From assembly GCA_001769855.1 (NCBI GenBank), contig MEPP01000025.1, positions 248,001 through 312,000 of the forward strand: a stretch of 64,000 nucleotides of DNA. The letters run 5' to 3'. A model generated the notes under the pieces. The model saw only the letters and a list, made by a program, of their open reading frames with translations, did no database searches and was not told where the DNA came from. Below, in pieces: positions 18,000 through 25,913 of the stretch. The stretch is from Bdellovibrionales bacterium GWA2_49_15 (GTDB taxonomy: Bacteria > Bdellovibrionota > Bacteriovoracia > Bacteriovoracales > Bacteriovoracaceae). The stretch's first letter is position 1. Each line of letters opens with the position of its first letter. The position numbers and the translations under genes are program-made.

Positions 18000-19996
18000 G
18001 CTGCAATTTTCAAATTAACTTCTTCTTTTTGCACATACTGCTTGAATTCTTCGAACGCAACGGTCGCATCCTTGACGCTAAAAAAACCTGAGCTACCATC
18101 TTTAAAGCGCATGTAAAGTCCAGGTTTCAAAAACAGCGGATCATAATAAGAGAAGCGTTGGCCAAAACCAAGACCCCGTAGATAGCGAATGGAAAATAGC
18201 ACTTGCCATGGATAAATAAGTTCAATCGACTTAATCTCCGCAAGAGGAATTCGCTTGGCGAAATAAGTAATGCTCTTGATATAGAGGTAATCTCCACAAA
18301 CAATGAGCTTTCGCACGGTCATTTTTAAAACGATGATACAACTCACAATGAAAAACGCCATTTGAATTAGAATGTATAGATAATCTGAAAGCATGACGGA
18401 TGATTGAATGAAATTACTTTTAAAAAAACTATAACGGATACCAAAGGACAAATATTGGGACAAAACAGCTCCAAGCGACAGGGAAAAGATCTCAATTATG
18501 TGAAGAGGGGGGCAAGCCAGCTTTCTAACCAAGCGGACTTTATTATGCTCAAATGGAACAGTTAGTTTTGCTTTTGCGTACGAGAGTGCTGTAATAATAA
18601 AAATCAGGAGGATAACCGCCAGCTCGTAACGCCAAACAAGTGGTGGTCTTAAGAGCACCGAAAATCTATGTCCGGGATTAAAAATTTTTTTCAAGCGAGC
18701 TGTAAAATCCTTGAAGGTCAGAGATCGAAAAACGAGAAATTCCGATCCGGTCCGCCCAAAAACTTGGTTGTTTCGTTCAGCATTTTCTGCCAAGCGCATG
18801 GCGGTTGCGCTATCTCGATCAGTGAGATTGTAGTGGATAGAGTAGAGCTTCATGGCCTCGTTAAACTGTTCCTCGGTTAAACCACCAGTTTCTGCCTCCT
18901 CGTAAATCATATTACGGATATAGCGAAGGTTTTCAGAATACTGTGCCGCAGGTGTCTCGAGAGTAACGACTGCTTGGCCAAAATTCTTGACGTTGGTGAC
19001 GATCCCTCGAGCGGTGTACGTCTCGCCTTTTCGGTTTCGAAATTCTTTCATGAGCCGGTGGGCGAGATATTCGACATAGACATCAATAACAATAAAATCT
19101 TCAAGTGTTGTATCCCAAAACTTTGTTCCTACCGAAATGTGAGGTGTACCGCTGGTACTTGTTGTGCGTAAAAAAGGAGCATTTCTAATTGCGGTGGCAG
19201 TTTGTACAACCGTTTTCCCCTTGCTGGCCGGAGCAGAGGCAAACCACTTATTTGCAATGGATTTCATGGATTCAATATCAAATTTGCCGGCAAAATAAAC
19301 TGTAATGTTACCGGGATGATAATAGTCATCATAGAAGGTTTTTAAATCTTGGGCGCTGATACTTAGTGTATTGCTTTGTTCCGCTACGAGATTACTAGTT
19401 CTGATGGGTTCCAGGCCAAACTCAGATCGCCAAAAATCAGGGACTCTTAAAAAATCAGGATAGATGAATTTTAAGAAGCCTGTACGCCAGAGATAGGCCA
19501 AAATTCCAGGTTCACCAATTTCGAGTAGCACCGGCTTTCTGGTTTGATTTACGCGTTCTTGTTCGAACGTGCGATTGAACAACATCTTCCCAAACATCTT
19601 ACCCACCCACTCTGCCTTTCCGGTGGGCACTTTGGCGTAATAGATTGTTTCAAGCACCGAGGTCGCGCCGTTTCCTGTTCCTCCTTGTTCCTTGATCAGT
19701 TCCAGATAGCTTGAGTTATTTTTTAATCTGGAATCTGTAAATAGGTAATGCTCCAGAAAGTGCGCAACACCGGCAGTTTCCCGGGTTTCAGCAAGAGTAC
19801 CGGCCCTGACTCTTATTTTTATCGAGAATGTTTTAGAACTTGGTGCTGGAGCGTAGATGAACCTGATTCCATTCGGAGCAACGGTTTGCTCGATGTCGAC
19901 ATAGGGATCTTCAATTGAAGCCAAATCGGCAAACCCTTCTGGAATGCAGAGTATGTAGAGAAGTACAAATGCTAATAAGCTCGTCCAGCGCGCCAT
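17996..19996 (-). CDS. M16 family zinc peptidase fused to a membrane domain
   Basis: 666 residues. A signal peptide (about 1-23) is followed by an M16 catalytic domain with the zinc motif HFLEH (about residue 83) and a third ligand candidate Glu about 76 residues later (KPVLLE). A second M16-type half follows to about residue 420. Unusually, three hydrophobic segments then appear (about 465-570) and a C-terminal PH-like beta-rich region (about 575-660) containing PLAEIKSIELIY. M16 proteins of this layout degrade or process peptides outside the cytoplasm. The membrane/PH-like tail is not part of the standard family. Confidence 0.85.
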   Translation of the reverse strand: MARWTSLLAFVLLYILCIPEGFADLASIEDPYVDIEQTVAPNGIRFIYAPAPSSKTFSIKIRVRAGTLAETRETAGVAHFLEHYLFTDSRLKNNSSYLELIKEQGGTGNGATSVLETIYYAKVPTGKAEWVGKMFGKMLFNRTFEQERVNQTRKPVLLEIGEPGILAYLWRTGFLKFIYPDFLRVPDFWRSEFGLEPIRTSNLVAEQSNTLSISAQDLKTFYDDYYHPGNITVYFAGKFDIESMKSIANKWFASAPASKGKTVVQTATAIRNAPFLRTTSTSGTPHISVGTKFWDTTLEDFIVIDVYVEYLAHRLMKEFRNRKGETYTARGIVTNVKNFGQAVVTLETPAAQYSENLRYIRNMIYEEAETGGLTEEQFNEAMKLYSIHYNLTDRDSATAMRLAENAERNNQVFGRTGSEFLVFRSLTFKDFTARLKKIFNPGHRFSVLLRPPLVWRYELAVILLIFIITALSYAKAKLTVPFEHNKVRLVRKLACPPLHIIEIFSLSLGAVLSQYLSFGIRYSFFKSNFIQSSVMLSDYLYILIQMAFFIVSCIIVLKMTVRKLIVCGDYLYIKSITYFAKRIPLAEIKSIELIYPWQVLFSIRYLRGLGFGQRFSYYDPLFLKPGLYMRFKDGSSGFFSVKDATVAFEEFKQYVQKEEVNLKIAA

Positions 19997-20071
19997 TTGG
20001 GGCCCTCGTTATCCATGAGCTTTTCGACAAAAAATAGGCAGAAGTTGAGCCAATTGGATGGCCATTAGGCA

Positions 20072-20413
20072 TTATTGGCCTTTGTTCTTCTCAGACGGGG
20101 TTCGCATGCCGGCCACCTCGGGTCCGGCTGCAAACTTAATACGTTGAACTTCTTGCTCGATACTATCTAGGTCTTCCTGACAACTTCGGATGGTCTTTAT
20201 CAAATCCTGCGACTTTGAGTTCTGCCAGTCGATCTCACCACTTTCTATGGCCTTGTAAAACAATTTTCCAAGTTCCTCGTAGGCCTCATGTAGGCATGTA
20301 TTGGTTTTAGATGCAGTTAACATCTTTTTACCAATGGCCGTTGTTTTACGAATCTCTTCGTGACAGATATTGAGCAGTTCCTGCACCCTTGTTTTCCATT
20401 CGCCACGTTCCAT
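20072..20413 (-). CDS. Small helical hypothetical protein
   Basis: About 113 residues from the ATG at 20413, which has GAGG about 7 nt upstream; an ATG four codons earlier is less likely. The protein is almost entirely alpha-helical in composition, with heptad-like spacing (about 10-95), three or four cysteines and a polar tail. There is no signal peptide or membrane segment. I do not recognise it. Upstream, 20449-20545 holds inverted repeats and a rightward promoter for the divergent acyltransferase gene. Confidence 0.65.
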   Translation of the reverse strand: MERGEWKTRVQELLNICHEEIRKTTAIGKKMLTASKTNTCLHEAYEELGKLFYKAIESGEIDWQNSKSQDLIKTIRSCQEDLDSIEQEVQRIKFAAGPEVAGMRTPSEKNKGQ

Positions 20414-20448
20414 ACAATTCCTCATGTTTAAGAATGCGCAGGTCTCAT

Positions 20449-20478
20449 TGCCGACTATCGCTGCTGCTCAAGTCGGCA
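20449..20478. repeat. Inverted repeat in the divergent intergenic region
   Basis: TGCCGACT at 20449-20456 is repeated inverted as AGTCGGCA at 20471-20478, with a 14-nt centre. It lies between divergent genes and could be an operator or a leader hairpin for the leftward gene. Confidence 0.5.
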
Positions 20479-20481
20479 TAC

Positions 20482-20496
20482 TGTACATCATGTACA
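20482..20496. promoter_or_regulatory. Operator-like palindrome TGTACATCATGTACA
   Basis: A perfect 7-bp palindrome around one central base, just upstream of the rightward promoter at 20518-20545. The form suits a dimeric DNA-binding protein. A further TGTACA occurs within the promoter spacer. Confidence 0.5.
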
Positions 20497-20517
20497 TAAT
20501 ATACCTATTTGTTGCCC

Positions 20518-20545
20518 TTGTTAGGCCTGTACAATTGGGTATGAT
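20518..20545 (+). promoter_or_regulatory. Sigma-70-type promoter of the acyltransferase-SDR pair
   Basis: TTGTTA at 20518-20523 and TATGAT at 20540-20545 are separated by 16 nt, 34 nt before the start codon of the acyltransferase gene. Confidence 0.55.
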
Positions 20546-20579
20546 GGAGTAATCTGATTACACAAACTTAAGGCAAAAT

Positions 20580-21491
20580 ATGGAGCTTAGAAAACTGTCC
20601 AAACTGCTCAACATTCCTCTGCCCAAATCTATCGATGAGGATGAGTTGAATCGCATTTTTGCAGTTTTAGAGCGGCGTCACCCGACTGGTGAAGACCCTT
20701 GGGGCCTAAATTTAAGAAAATCTCGCGAATCCGCAAAGCTGGGATATTCCCTCTATAAGCACTACTTCAAGACACGAGTGATTGGGGCCCATAAAGTGCA
20801 GGATCGCCCCTACATGGTGGTAAGCAACCACTCTGGGCAAATCGCTATTGACGGGATGTTAATTACAGCGGCTTTCATTCTTGATATCTGGCCACCACGT
20901 ATCCTGCGTTCGATGGTGGAAAGATTTGTCATGACCCTGCCTTTTTTTGGTTCTTTTGCTGCGGCAAATGGCGCTGTCTTAGGTGATCGGTCCAATTGTG
21001 AACACCTGTTAACTCGAGAAGAGTCAATTTTAGTTTTTCCAGAAGGTGTGCGTGGGGTTTCAAAAAGCACCAATGAATTTTATAAATTACAAAATTTTAC
21101 TCAAGGTTTTTTTCGTCTTTGCCTGAAAACTAAAACAGATATTCTGCCAATTGCCACAGTCGGTGCCGAAGAATTTTATCCCTTTGTTTATCAGGCGCGA
21201 GGCCTGGCGCGAAAGTTGGGATTGCCTGCCTTGCCTTTAACTCCCTTTTTTCCAACCCTAGGCATTTTGGGCATTGTGCCCTTGCCTTCACCGGTCGATA
21301 TTCTGATCGGCGACCCCTACCCCATACCGCAGGATCTATCACCTGATGCCCCTGACAAATTGATCAATGAGCACGTTTATAAGATTGAATCTATTATTCG
21401 AGACCTGATTGCTCAAGGCAGATCCCATCGACGAAAATTTTGGGGAACTTATCTCTTGCCATCAGTAAAGGGACCTCATGGCCCTCACTAA
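20580..21491 (+). CDS. PlsC-like lysophospholipid acyltransferase
   Basis: 303 residues. The acyltransferase signature is present: NHSGQIAID (the family NHxxxxD, at about residue 83), FGSFAAANGAVLGDR (block II) and FPEGVRG (block III, about 156). It should transfer an acyl chain to a lysophospholipid or related alcohol at the inner membrane; the exact acceptor cannot be read from sequence. The 3' end overlaps the next gene by 14 nt, so it is co-translated with the SDR-like protein. Confidence 0.9.
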   Translation: MELRKLSKLLNIPLPKSIDEDELNRIFAVLERRHPTGEDPWGLNLRKSRESAKLGYSLYKHYFKTRVIGAHKVQDRPYMVVSNHSGQIAIDGMLITAAFILDIWPPRILRSMVERFVMTLPFFGSFAAANGAVLGDRSNCEHLLTREESILVFPEGVRGVSKSTNEFYKLQNFTQGFFRLCLKTKTDILPIATVGAEEFYPFVYQARGLARKLGLPALPLTPFFPTLGILGIVPLPSPVDILIGDPYPIPQDLSPDAPDKLINEHVYKIESIIRDLIAQGRSHRRKFWGTYLLPSVKGPHGPH

Positions 21492-22443
21492 TGTAAATTC
21501 TATTCTTATTATTGGCATGGCCGGCGGCCTGGCGAAAATTACTGCGGGTCTGCTCCTCAAGACGTATCCGGAGGTCAATATCGTTGGCGTTGACTCCCGT
21601 GAGTGTGATCAGTTTTTAAAAGATGTCCGCATCAAGTATCAGCGCATGAAATATACGCGTAGCAATTTCGAAAAGCTGTTTCGCAATAACAAATTCGATG
21701 CTGTTTTACATTTGGGCCGCATTAGTCACACGCAGGCCAACCCTCGGGCCCATCTGGCGGAACGACTCGATCTCAATGTTATGGGAACAAATCGTATTTT
21801 GGAACTATCTCTGCACTTCGAGGTCAAGAAAGTTATTATCTTGAGCACCTATCACGTTTATGGTGCATATGCTGATAATCCCATTTTTCTGAAGGAAGAC
21901 TCCATACTACGCGCCTCGCTTAATCATCCCGAACTAAGAGATGTTGTGGAAATGGATCAGTTGGCCAGTAATTGGATGTGGAAGTATCAGCACCAAATTG
22001 AAACTTTGATTTTGCGCCCGTGCAGTATCATTGGCCCACAAATTCGCAATGCGATGGCCCAGTATCTTGTCACGAAATATGTTCCCGTACCTATGGATTA
22101 TAACCCCATGCTACAGCTGATTCATGAATACGATATGGCCAATACACTTGTGCATGCGCTCAAATATATCCCAACCGGGATTTACAACGTGGCCACCGAT
22201 GAATCCATGTCTCTGCATGAGATTAAAAACTATATGAATATTCCCTATATTCCAGTCCCTGTTTTCTTGCTCGAACAGGTGGCCAAGGTAATTAACAGGA
22301 CGTTTTGGTCGGTTCCTGATTATCTTATCGATTATCTGAAATATCCTTGCATTTTAAGCAATACGGAGCTGAAGAAGCATCTTCCGCCGAACTTTTACAA
22401 GTTCAGTACCCGCGAGATTTTGAATCTAATCAAGCAAGATTAA
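21478..22443 (+). CDS. SDR-type NAD(P)-binding protein lacking the YxxxK motif
   Basis: 321 residues with an extended-SDR fold: a glycine-rich nucleotide loop IIGMAGGLAK (about 10-20), an acidic residue after the second strand (GVDSRE), LHLGRISH, IILSTYHVYGAY and LILRPCSIIGP. Where active members have Tyr-x3-Lys, this protein has VEMDQLASNW, so the catalytic Tyr and Lys appear absent. It may bind a nucleotide or act as a regulator or atypical enzyme. It overlaps the acyltransferase gene, implying a shared role in lipid or envelope metabolism (inference). Confidence 0.85.
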   Translation: MALTNVNSILIIGMAGGLAKITAGLLLKTYPEVNIVGVDSRECDQFLKDVRIKYQRMKYTRSNFEKLFRNNKFDAVLHLGRISHTQANPRAHLAERLDLNVMGTNRILELSLHFEVKKVIILSTYHVYGAYADNPIFLKEDSILRASLNHPELRDVVEMDQLASNWMWKYQHQIETLILRPCSIIGPQIRNAMAQYLVTKYVPVPMDYNPMLQLIHEYDMANTLVHALKYIPTGIYNVATDESMSLHEIKNYMNIPYIPVPVFLLEQVAKVINRTFWSVPDYLIDYLKYPCILSNTELKKHLPPNFYKFSTREILNLIKQD

Positions 22444-22465
22444 ACTAACCGCAATGCATTAGTAA

Positions 22466-22494
22466 TTGACGAAAAGGGTCTTGGCCCGTAATAT
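22466..22494 (+). promoter_or_regulatory. Sigma-70-type promoter of tRNA-Leu
   Basis: TTGACG at 22466-22471 and TAATAT at 22489-22494 are separated by 17 nt. The tRNA begins 13 nt after the -10. Confidence 0.75.
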
Positions 22495-22507
22495 CTGCAA
22501 ACTTTGT

Positions 22508-22593
<86 letters not shown>

Positions 22594-22594
22594 A

Positions 22595-23197
22595 TTAATC
22601 TTTCGGACGCTTATACCCCAACCCAATGACGTAATATTCTTTACTGACAGATCGCACACCCTGAGGGCGCAAAAAGTGGAACTGCTCAAAATGGTTTTTC
22701 TGTTTTCGCAAATAGTCCTGTGCCATCTGACTTTCAAATAATTTAACCACAAGCTTCCCTTGGGACCTTAAAAAGGTTGGAAGCAACTCAAAAATGCCCT
22801 CAACTAAATTCAAACTTCTGATTTGATCGACGGACTTTACCCCTGTGGTATTGGGGGCCATGTCAGAGAGTAGCACATCGACCTTTCGCTCAAGACCGAT
22901 CTCGCCGAGATCCTTCAATCCAAAGAAATCGGCCTTAAAAAGAGTGACGTTTTTTAAGTTGGATAATTTCTTATTTATCTCCTGCAGATCAATGCCAATG
23001 ATACGGCCATCGTCACCGATTTGATCACTGGTGTACTGAATCCAAGAACCAGGATAGTAGCCCAGATCTAAAACCAATGAACCCTTTTTAAGGATTTTAT
23101 ATTTGGCATCAATTTCCTCTAATTTATAGATCGAACGGGCGAGATAATTTTCTTTTTTCGCTTTTTTGTAATAGTAGTCTTTTACCTTGAAAGTCAT
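22595..23197 (-). CDS. rlmE: 23S rRNA 2'-O-ribose U2552 methyltransferase RlmE (FtsJ)
   Basis: 200 residues. The SAM-binding motif is VLDLGYYPGSW (about 43-53). The K-D-K-E catalytic set is visible: the Lys in the N-terminal ARSIYKLEE, the Asp of LLSDMAPNTTG, the Lys in KLVVKLF and the Glu of SVSKEYYV. It methylates the A-loop of 23S rRNA. It overlaps the upstream phosphatase gene by 4 nt, so both are read leftward together. Confidence 0.95.
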   Translation of the reverse strand: MTFKVKDYYYKKAKKENYLARSIYKLEEIDAKYKILKKGSLVLDLGYYPGSWIQYTSDQIGDDGRIIGIDLQEINKKLSNLKNVTLFKADFFGLKDLGEIGLERKVDVLLSDMAPNTTGVKSVDQIRSLNLVEGIFELLPTFLRSQGKLVVKLFESQMAQDYLRKQKNHFEQFHFLRPQGVRSVSKEYYVIGLGYKRPKD

Positions 23198-23901
23198 AAT
23201 TTAAAAAAGTCCGCAATTGTTGAAAAAAGTTCAGCACGGCACCAGGTCATTGGAGCTGTATAGCGTATGGTATTAAAAGATTCCATCTGCTTTGTCTTGT
23301 GAAATAATTTAAAATTCTGCTGATGACACTCAATCGTACCGCCTGCGATATCCCAAAGATTCTTGTCCTTTAAAGTGATAACAAAATCGCAATAATTGCC
23401 GGCCAGAAGAGACAATTTAAAAGCGATGCTTCCAACGGGACGAAGCTCAATAGCACTACTATTGAAATTGGCATACAGTCCATCATCCCATTCACTTCTT
23501 GATACAAATCCAAGTAACTTACCTGGTGTCCGGCAAGGAATATTGAATTTTGCCAAAACAGGATTGTAGATCCAGCCCCAATTTTTCGGCGAGCTGAAGA
23601 ATGGTGAATCCATATATGCCAAAGAGAGGGCATATTCGGGTAGGCCACGGACAAATTCTTTTGTTCCATCAATGGGGTCCAAAATAAGCATGGGATATTG
23701 AAGTTGCTTATCGTCCTCCTCCTCACTCAGCAAATGAATGTTTCGGGCCGTGGAAAATTTTTGAATCTCTTGAGAAAGTATGAGATCAAGGTCCGTAACT
23801 AGCTCATGCCCGGCCTTCTTGTGCACTTTTGGGTTTGTATGGAGGGCAAACAAACTTTCAACCTGGTCGAGGAGTGGGGCAAAGGTCACAGGTAAAGTCA
23901 T
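23194..23901 (-). CDS. Inositol-monophosphatase-family phosphatase, CysQ-like
   Basis: 235 residues. The metal-binding motifs are LLSEEED (about 58-64), LDPIDGTKEF (about 73-82) and LWDIAGG (about 183-189). Lys-Glu-Phe after DGT is typical of the CysQ branch, which removes the 3'-phosphate of PAP. An inositol or sugar phosphatase is also possible. The start overlaps the stop of the upstream small gene as ATGA, and its own end overlaps rlmE by 4 nt. Confidence 0.88.
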   Translation of the reverse strand: MTLPVTFAPLLDQVESLFALHTNPKVHKKAGHELVTDLDLILSQEIQKFSTARNIHLLSEEEDDKQLQYPMLILDPIDGTKEFVRGLPEYALSLAYMDSPFFSSPKNWGWIYNPVLAKFNIPCRTPGKLLGFVSRSEWDDGLYANFNSSAIELRPVGSIAFKLSLLAGNYCDFVITLKDKNLWDIAGGTIECHQQNFKLFHKTKQMESFNTIRYTAPMTWCRAELFSTIADFFKL

Positions 23902-24137
23902 TCATTGCCCATGGCATGATACTCGAGAGGACCGTCATTGCTGATGGACAAAACTCCTGATTTTTGATGTTCCTTTAGTCCATAATAATTCGAAATGTAT
24001 CTGAGAGATGAGTTGTTCGTATCAACCAAAACAAAAAAATCAATTTCAGTGTCATGAAGATAAAAAAATTTATTAAGAGAAAAATTACGCAAAGATTGTT
24101 CAGTAAGGGTAGATTTGAATTGAGATTTTCTACTCAC
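23898..24137 (-). CDS. Small hypothetical protein (doubtful)
   Basis: 79 residues from a GTG with no clear ribosome site. The 3' end overlaps the CysQ-like start codon in the ATGA arrangement, which favours a real coupled gene. The composition is ordinary, with aromatic residues in the middle (NKFFYLHDTEIDFFVLVD). There is no signal peptide. It follows the membrane-protein gene by 24 nt. It could also be a remnant or chance frame. Confidence 0.4.
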   Translation of the reverse strand: MSRKSQFKSTLTEQSLRNFSLNKFFYLHDTEIDFFVLVDTNNSSLRYISNYYGLKEHQKSGVLSISNDGPLEYHAMGNE

Positions 24138-24161
24138 TAATATATTTAACGCTATATTTGC

Positions 24162-25661
24162 CTAACTATCAATAAATTTAATAAAAATCTTTACTCTGCC
24201 TTCAAAGTGGGAGTCCAGAAGGCAAATTAAAATATAGAGTAGGTAGATAATATTTCGCTGTGATCGCACTCGTGCCATGGTTTGAAAAACTAATTCGAGA
24301 GGAATTAAGGAAAAAACGGTTACTGCCGCCATAAGCGCCAATGTTCCGCCGATGGAAGGGCCTAGAAATTTTGATGAGGCCAGCAAAATTAAAATACACA
24401 ATATGAACTGAATTAATTTTTCGCGGGGAATATGAAAGGATTTAAAAATTACCTTCTGATCCGCAAGTATTTTAGCGATAGCTAGTGGCAGGCCGATCCA
24501 GCTTAGAGTGAAAAAAGCTTTACGTTGTAAAATATCTAAAACTTCTGGGAAAAGGGAAAATCCCTTGTAGGTGGCCACAGTTGCAAAATCTTTAAAAACA
24601 AGCACTAGAATGATGAGTACAATCCCAATTATGTTATATTTTAAAAATTGCTTTCTAAACCAAAACGTTTTCTCATTTAAAAATTGAATGAGCAAGATAC
24701 CTAACCCGACAGCATAGACGGAGAGGTTTTTGGCGTCAAAGATCGTGAGAAGGAAGCCAATCATTCCAAAAAAAAGGCCTGATCGGTAAGAGGCACTTTT
24801 TATCGCCCACATCATAGACCAGACAAAGAAAATCCCAATACTGGCTTGAATGCATGCAGGATAGTTATTAAAAATAAACTTAGAAAATGACCATGATGAT
24901 AAAAGAGCAAAAACGCCCAATAAACCAAGTCGACGGCACAAAAAATATCTTAACAGGCCATAAAAAGTAAGCAAGAAAAGTCCGAATACGACAAAGTAAA
25001 AATGCATCCCCATGGCGACGCGGAACAGTTCAGGATACCGTCTGAAAGGTAAGTAATTCATACTGAGGAATGACCAAAAAAAGTTGGAAATTCTTTCGTC
25101 GGGATCAAAGTAAAGTTTAAGGGCATCGTAGTTGTCGAGCTTAGGTATTCCGGGAAAAGAAATGATGAAGATAAGTATAACTAGAAATAATACTGTTTTT
25201 TCAAATGAGTCGAGATGTTTGTATTCTGAAAAATTTGATGAGACTGATTCTTGGATGATCTTGCCACGACTCGGCCAGGAGTAGAAAAGTCCCAACACGG
25301 CCCAAGTGAACCAAAATGAATTGTAGCTCCACTTGTAGGGCAACAAGGCCAGCAGGTTGAAGTAGAAAATTGCAAAAGACATACCCAAGATGAGTCGGTA
25401 GATGATTCTGTCGATGGAAGAATTGACCCTAAAATAGATTTTTAGGCGGTGGTCGATCTCTTTGCCTAGTAAAAACCACTGGGCCCCCATGAAGGCGATG
25501 TAGAGAAGCATCAGCAGCATTAGGTATATTTTGTTTAATTCCGTGGTTTTTTGAATCCAAATGGGGAAAAGTAAAAAAGAAAAGTACGTAACTAGCCGAT
25601 ATAAAAAGAATTTAGACTTTAAATACAAAATACCCGATTTATTTCCTAAAGTTTCTTCCAT
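24162..25661 (-). CDS. Polytopic membrane protein, unknown
   Basis: 499 residues with about 11-12 hydrophobic segments over the whole length. The long periplasm-facing loop after the fifth segment (about residues 172-195) contains DNYDALKLYFDPDERISNFFW. Acidic loops following early membrane helices are seen in GT-C glycosyltransferases, but I find no decisive motif, so this is only a possibility. The gene has an ATG at 25661 and shares an intergenic region with the divergent fliD. Confidence 0.75.
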   Translation of the reverse strand: MEETLGNKSGILYLKSKFFLYRLVTYFSFLLFPIWIQKTTELNKIYLMLLMLLYIAFMGAQWFLLGKEIDHRLKIYFRVNSSIDRIIYRLILGMSFAIFYFNLLALLPYKWSYNSFWFTWAVLGLFYSWPSRGKIIQESVSSNFSEYKHLDSFEKTVLFLVILIFIISFPGIPKLDNYDALKLYFDPDERISNFFWSFLSMNYLPFRRYPELFRVAMGMHFYFVVFGLFLLTFYGLLRYFLCRRLGLLGVFALLSSWSFSKFIFNNYPACIQASIGIFFVWSMMWAIKSASYRSGLFFGMIGFLLTIFDAKNLSVYAVGLGILLIQFLNEKTFWFRKQFLKYNIIGIVLIILVLVFKDFATVATYKGFSLFPEVLDILQRKAFFTLSWIGLPLAIAKILADQKVIFKSFHIPREKLIQFILCILILLASSKFLGPSIGGTLALMAAVTVFSLIPLELVFQTMARVRSQRNIIYLLYILICLLDSHFEGRVKIFIKFIDS

Positions 25662-25713
25662 GGATACCCGACAATATTAGTAACCAAACCAGAAATTGCA
25701 AACCTAATCTCGT

Positions 25714-25750
25714 GGGCCGGTCAAGTATCTTGACCGGCCCCTTTATTTTA
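25714..25750 (+). terminator. Strong terminator-like hairpin reading rightward
   Basis: A 12-bp stem (GGGCCGGTCAAG at 25714-25725 with CTTGACCGGCCC at 25729-25740, loop TAT) is followed by CTTTATTTT. It lies between divergent genes and no rightward gene precedes it closely. On the other strand the sequence after the hairpin is not T-rich. The region 25751-25913 otherwise holds AT-rich sequence with no promoter I can name. Confidence 0.7.
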
Positions 25751-25913
25751 AAGCATTTATTATCGATTGCGCCCCTTTTTTTAATCTTTTTTTTATAAGT
25801 CGTGAGGGAAGTGTTTTTTGCCTAGAACAAGAATAAATTAGTGCTTTGTGCTACTTTATATCTAACGAGGTCATAGGATTTGATCTCTAAAATTGAACAG
25901 GAAGTTCTGACCT

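Noticed and set aside
25800-25840. Sigma-54-like GG...GC before fliD
   Set aside because: GG and GC are 11 nt apart instead of 10.
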